Shown: positions 59,253 through 64,000 of the stretch, piece by piece | Position numbering within the stretch: the first letter of the stretch is position 1 | Layout of the letters: the number at the start of each line of letters is the position of its first letter | Assembly: GCA_021397835.1 (NCBI GenBank) | Contig: JAJFZO010000631.1 | Span: 496,001-560,000 of the forward strand | Direction: 5' to 3' | Length of the DNA stretch: 64,000 nucleotides | Source of the DNA: Moringa oleifera | Taxonomy: Eukaryota > Streptophyta > Magnoliopsida > Brassicales > Moringaceae | Notes under the pieces: generated by a model | What the model saw: only the letters and a program-made list of their open reading frames with translations | The model's database searches: none | Told to the model about the DNA's origin: nothing | Position numbers and translations under genes: made by a program

Positions 59253-60330
59253 CTAAGAATCAGGTGGTGCTAGAGGTGCGCTTCTCAAAAGGAGAGCCTC
59301 TATCTTGCCAATGCGCTTATTCATATCAAGCTCAATCTGTGAATGCTCTCACATTCGCTTTAATAGCGTAAGTGATCATGCTTTCTCATCCTACACTCCT
59401 CATCCAATCGTTCTTCCATAACATTACAGTCTAACTCCATGCGTTTTTCCATAACCTTCATCAAAAAGCACATATCTTGTATGGCTACATCATTGATCGA
59501 GTATCCACTATTAAAGTTACCGCCTAAATACCTTTATTAAGCTTGGCTACCAATTTTATACACCTGACACTTTCACTCTTCACATACAACCTCATAGTAG
59601 AGCTTAGTGTTGTCTACCTCAAGCGTGTTGGAAGATCCCTCCTTTGGCTAAAAAGCCAAAGCAACCAACTCCTCGAAGCGTTTCTACAATAAAAAAGTTT
59701 GTTGCCTTACTCGTTAGCTAAATTGAATAGTAAAATAAAAAAGATAACATAATTTTAGTTACTTATTAAATGTTAAAAGTAATTAACACTTATTTTTCTG
59801 GCACGCTCATCTTTGAACTCATCGAGGTTGGACTTTTTAGTGTTAAATGCTCTATTATAGTAGACTCAAACCACGTTTGAAAAACAAAACATATTTAATA
59901 AATAATCATATTATTTATATTTATATTTATATAAGTAATTTAAATATCATATGCACAAAATGTCGACAATAGTTCTATAGTAAACATGAAGCAGCACAAT
60001 GTCGAGAGGGACTTGACTCGAGTTTGCCTGTCTCGCTCCATCAATTGTGAAACATGGTCTCGGACTTCTATTTGTACCCTAGCTGATTCCATCTATTTAC
60101 CACTGCTCTTAAATAGTATCTTAGATAAATTGATGTTTATTTCTAGTCTTTCCCTCATCCCACGTAAAATGTTTTTTCCCAAGAAAGAAGGTTAATATGT
60201 TAAAATATAAAATAATTCTTTTTGGTAAATAATTATAGATACCTTGAATTCCTCAAAATAAAAATCTTTGATTTTTTGAAACACTGCCGTCCATATGTAC
60301 CTAGATGGATCGACCCTATCTTGGAGGTTT
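59253..60330 (-). pseudogene. TNP1/Ptta-type CACTA accessory transposase relic, antisense
   Basis: Read on the minus strand it passes from a QKIKDF-like segment at about 60280, through QIEVRDHVSQLMERDRQ (60000-60060) and NLDEFKDERARK (about 59810-59850). It then reaches YEVVCGE...VYKIGSQA (59530-59620), in which the family motif VYGLGS is recognisable, and a helical stretch MKVMEKRMELDCNVMEERLD ending in ALLLRSAPLAPPDS-stop at 59253. It is broken by frame changes and introns. Confidence 0.65.
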
Positions 60331-61759
60331 AACAATCCAATGAGGCTAATACATTATGAAAACCAAGGAGTTTCTCATCACTTTTATGATCTTTCTTCTA
60401 ATTTGTTTGTATATCCTCAATTGTCTAAAGTTATCAAAGAAGTTCAATTGTTCCTTCAATGTGGCACATTCTTACATTCTTTAGCACCTTAATATTGTTA
60501 TCATACATCTTGATTGGTACTAAGCTAATCCTAAGTATTAGATAAAAGTGGTTGCCTCTCATCAAGACTTTATTTTGCTTACAAGTTTGATACTCAACGT
60601 AGAAAAGATCAGTGTCCATCTTCTTATGTTCTTCCTCATGAGCAATCTTTCATTATCATAAATTTCCTTTATGCTTTGCTCTCCATAACCAAAATTACTT
60701 AGGCATTAAAATTTCTCTAGTTTGAACTTGGTTGTGCAAATCTTCTACAAGAACTTCTTAGCATGTAGCCTAGCCCCTAGATACATGAATAATTCTTTAA
60801 TACTAATTGCAAACTTAACTTATTGTCCTATATCCTTGTCAAGAGAATAGTATTACTTAAGAAAGTTTTGCCATACTAAAACTCACAAATTTGTGAAATT
60901 AAAACATGAGTATCAAGTCTTTGTTTTATGTAACAATACTATTAAGCATAAATTATTTTAACAACAAGTCACTTAGATCTAGAATAAAATGAAATCGAAT
61001 GGTGATGGTTACTATAACCTTATTATGTACTAAAGATTTTAAGAGTACTTTGTTACAAATTTTATAAGGACTAGAAATTATGTCTTTATAATCAATCCTC
61101 TACCTCAAATATTGGTTTAATGGAATCAAATATAGAAGTTTCATATTCTATTCAAAACCTGTTTATAACCAAGAAACAAATGGATGACTCACTCACAAAA
61201 TCTTTTCTTCCATGGTTGCCAGCACATATGCATCAAAGCTAGATATTGATTTCAAATTTTCTAGTTGTTATACAGGTTTTTTATGTCAATTTTTGTTGAC
61301 ATGAATTCTTTAATTCTTGAATATATATGGATGATCCAATTGGTTTTTAAAATGGCCGTTGACAAAGCTTTAAATAGGTCATTCAATTGGGATCAGTTCC
61401 CTTTACTATACAATAATTTAATTGGATTAGAAAGAAAGATGTTGTAATATGGCATGAAATTAATTATTCAAATTCTAGATGTTGATTAACTTAGGATGTA
61501 TAGTCCTAGCTTTTTGTAAAAATGTCTCAATAAAAAACTTCATGTTTATATGTTCTATTTATTTGTTAACATTATTTATTAATCATTTGTCAAAGTTTAA
61601 ATTGCAATAAACATTTTATTAAGTGTACCTGTAGTATTTAAGACATCATGAAAAATGCAAATTTTATATGTCCCTGTTGATCATATGTTGTAACATAGAA
61701 TTCTTTACTAAAAAATTTATTTAGATGATATTTTGAATCAGGTAATAACAATTCTCCAA
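60331..61759. other. Non-coding stretch
   Basis: Nothing recognised. Short frames at 60295-60619 and 61265-61447 are not supported. Confidence 0.5.
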
Positions 61760-63725
61760 ATAAGTAAATAATATATTAAATAATTTAGATAATAATGTGC
61801 AATGTTTTAGAATACCATAAAGTTTCATAACTTCCAAACAATTTCAAATGTATATTGATCAAACATTTATAGATAAGATAAATATAATTTATCTTCAAAA
61901 AAATTATTCTACACAAAAGGTAGCCTTCACATACTTTAGTACATGTCATCATAAACTTTTCTCTTTTTGTTTTTATAGTTTAGGGCCCATAATTATACTT
62001 GCTTTGCCAAAAATAAGGTTTGAGTATAACCAAAGTAAGCCTTGTTGGTACACTTTGAACCTCTTAAAAAGTAGTTTTTATCTTTTCGTATGAACATACA
62101 TGAGCTTAAAGTCAAAAAGTTTTTTGTATATCAGTAAAAGAAAAGTAAAGAAACATGAAACAATAGCCACATCAGTTGATAATCATATAAAAAAAAATTT
62201 GTATATCATTGAAAATAAAAAACATGAAATAAAAACCACATTAGTTAAATAATTATAAAGAGAACCATCAATTAATAGCATCAGAAATATAATGAAACAT
62301 ATTAATAAATAGTTTTAAAGAGAGCTATCGATTAATGTTTATGTTAGTTTTGTGATGATTACTAGAACTAACATCAAAAAATGAAAATTTCTAAAATTTT
62401 TATATATAGTTAGTTTCAGCAAAGACCAAAGACCAAAGACCAAAGACCTTTGAAACTTTAATTATTAGTTTCTATGATAATGGAGAACTAAAGTGACCAA
62501 AATATCAAGCTTAAAAGCTTTAGTGGGAAGTTTCAAAAGCAATGGATGGTTAAAACTTCCTTAATAAGCTCACATATACCCACTTTTTTTAACATTTCAA
62601 GTTGTACATCCTAAAATTATCTTCTTTCTTTACTGCTACCATTTATCAAATTGATTTAAAATCTTTAAAATTTCACTATTTTGTTGTGTTCTCATTACAA
62701 AATCACTTTTAATTGTGTCATATTAATTTGCTATGGGTCAATGATTTTTTTTTTTTAAAAAAACCTACCTATTTAAATATTTGTCATTTTACACGTCACT
62801 GCTCTTTGTAATTTTTTAATTATTTTACTTTAATTCAAGAATAAAATTTTTTGGGTAAGTTGATTTTTTTCATATTTGTGTTATTTTTTTAAATTTTTAC
62901 ATAATATTTTTTTGTAGTTTTGTAATTGTTAAATTATTATTAATTTTTTTGTAATTTATTTATACTTTTAAGATAGAAGACAACTTGCGAGATAAATTAT
63001 AAGATCACCATTGAAGCAACTTAGTTTATTTTATTTTATATTTATTGATTTTAAAATTTTATTTTATATGTTGTAATTTTTTATAATTTTTAAATTTAAA
63101 GTAGCTTTTAGTATTAAAAATTAAGTTTACTGATAAATTAATACAAAATTAAATTTAGAGTGAAGCGAAAAGTTATTATCCATATTGAATTTAAGTTAGA
63201 AGACATTAGAGACAAAATATTTGAGTTAATGTTAGAAATTATGAACAAATTATATTTTATAATATTATGATATGTATAATTTTTTTAAAAGAAATATAAT
63301 TTATAATGTAGATGTAAATGTTGTTTATATAAAATTAAAAACTAAGAGTTATATAATTATGAATTGATAAGTTAGCTGATAAATTTGACATTATAGTATT
63401 ACTAACTTAACATGAGAAATTAGAATTGTATGAATTATGTAATTAATTAATTAGTTAGATCTTACATGTTACTAATTTAATTAAATTAAAAATTCAAAAT
63501 AAATTATAAGCCATAATATTATGAATTTAAAATTAAGTTAATAAATTTTATTTTTTGTTATTTTAATAAATAGTTCTTTTAATTAGCCAAAGAATTTTCT
63601 TATAAATCATATTTTCACATAAAATCTCATAAATATTAATTAAAGTAGTTTTCCAACATATTATTCATATATTTATTTTTGAAAATAGAAGATATATTAG
63701 AGGTTGGTCATTGTCGACACAATAA
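61760..63725 (+). repeat. Dispersed repeat, copy B
   Basis: Same orientation as 8500-9735 (landmarks listed there). It differs by an additional AT-rich segment at about 63020-63640 and by a local AAAGACC-type triplication at 62425-62450. It ends with ATATATTAGAGG-TTGTCGACA, matching copy A's end. Copies A and B are associated with the inverted-repeat family in both places, but in reversed order. Confidence 0.8.
63020..63640. other. Segment present only in repeat copy B
   Basis: About 620 bases of AT-rich DNA interrupt the match to copy A. It is either an insertion in B or a deletion in A. No terminal repeats recognised. Confidence 0.5.
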
Positions 63726-64000
63726 AAGATAAGCATTAGTCAGCTTTAACTGAATTAATTTTGGTTAGTTTAGTTTGGTTTTTAGATTTTCTAATAATAA
63801 TTCAATTACATAATTGATTTAATTGATTTTAGTCAAAAAAATTTGACCAAACTATTTAAAAAAATTGGCTTTTTTATTTTAATTATTTATTATATTTATT
63901 ATAATTATTAAATAACTATCAAATAAATTTGAATTTATTTTTATCTTTATGCAAATATAAATTATTTTGTGATAAAAATAGTGAAAAATGAAGATAAAAA
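63726..64000. other. AT-rich end of window
   Basis: Nothing recognised. Confidence 0.5.

Noticed and set aside
1..64000. CRISPR arrays, bacterial operons, riboswitches
   Set aside because: The window is plant nuclear DNA. The regular repeats here are transposon subterminal arrays, minisatellites and tandem repeats without unique spacers.

Overview
This is an AT-rich, repeat-dominated stretch of a plant nuclear genome, almost certainly a eudicot. The evidence is CACTA (En/Spm), Mutator-like and LTR retroelements together with broken copies of plant-specific genes: an AINTEGUMENTA/PLETHORA-type AP2 factor, a pectate lyase and an AGAMOUS-type MADS-box gene. I see no intact host gene, rRNA or genuine tRNA gene. 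All recognisable coding sequence carries stops, frameshifts or truncations.

Layout. 1-2215 is the end of a CACTA element that runs off the left edge. 2216-15090 is a giant imperfect inverted repeat: arms of about 3.4 and 4.2 kb around a 5 kb core holding a Mutator-like fragment, a CACTA fragment and an anonymous repeat. 16771-19111 is an AP2 (AIL/PLT-like) pseudogene. 22701-24240 is an LTR with primer-binding site followed by a ~122-bp tandem repeat. 25427-26671 is an intron-free pectate lyase pseudogene. 26864-30323 is a non-autonomous LTR retrotransposon with both LTRs. 30860-34845 is a small CACTA element with a TAA target duplication and a dead Ulp1-like protease. 38057-51128 is a structurally complete 13.1-kb CACTA element with TIRs, ACT target duplication, subterminal repeats, a decayed transposase and a decayed SUMO-protease-type second gene. 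51167-51625 holds two exons of an unidentified gene. 52390-54810 and 59253-60330 are older CACTA coding relics. 58440-59010 and 61760-63725 are further copies of repeats seen in the first 15 kb.

The most notable observation is that the 13.1-kb CACTA element carries, inside its left subterminal region, a genomic (intron-containing) fragment of an AGAMOUS-clade MADS-box gene, from the K-domain to the C-terminal AG motif. Two 42-nt exons with their splice sites are still recognisable. The fragment sits between two blocks of the element's own subterminal repeats and upstream of a TATA box. This is gene capture (transduplication) of a floral homeotic gene by a CACTA transposon.

All identifications come from reading translations and comparing them with remembered family motifs. 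No database search was run.
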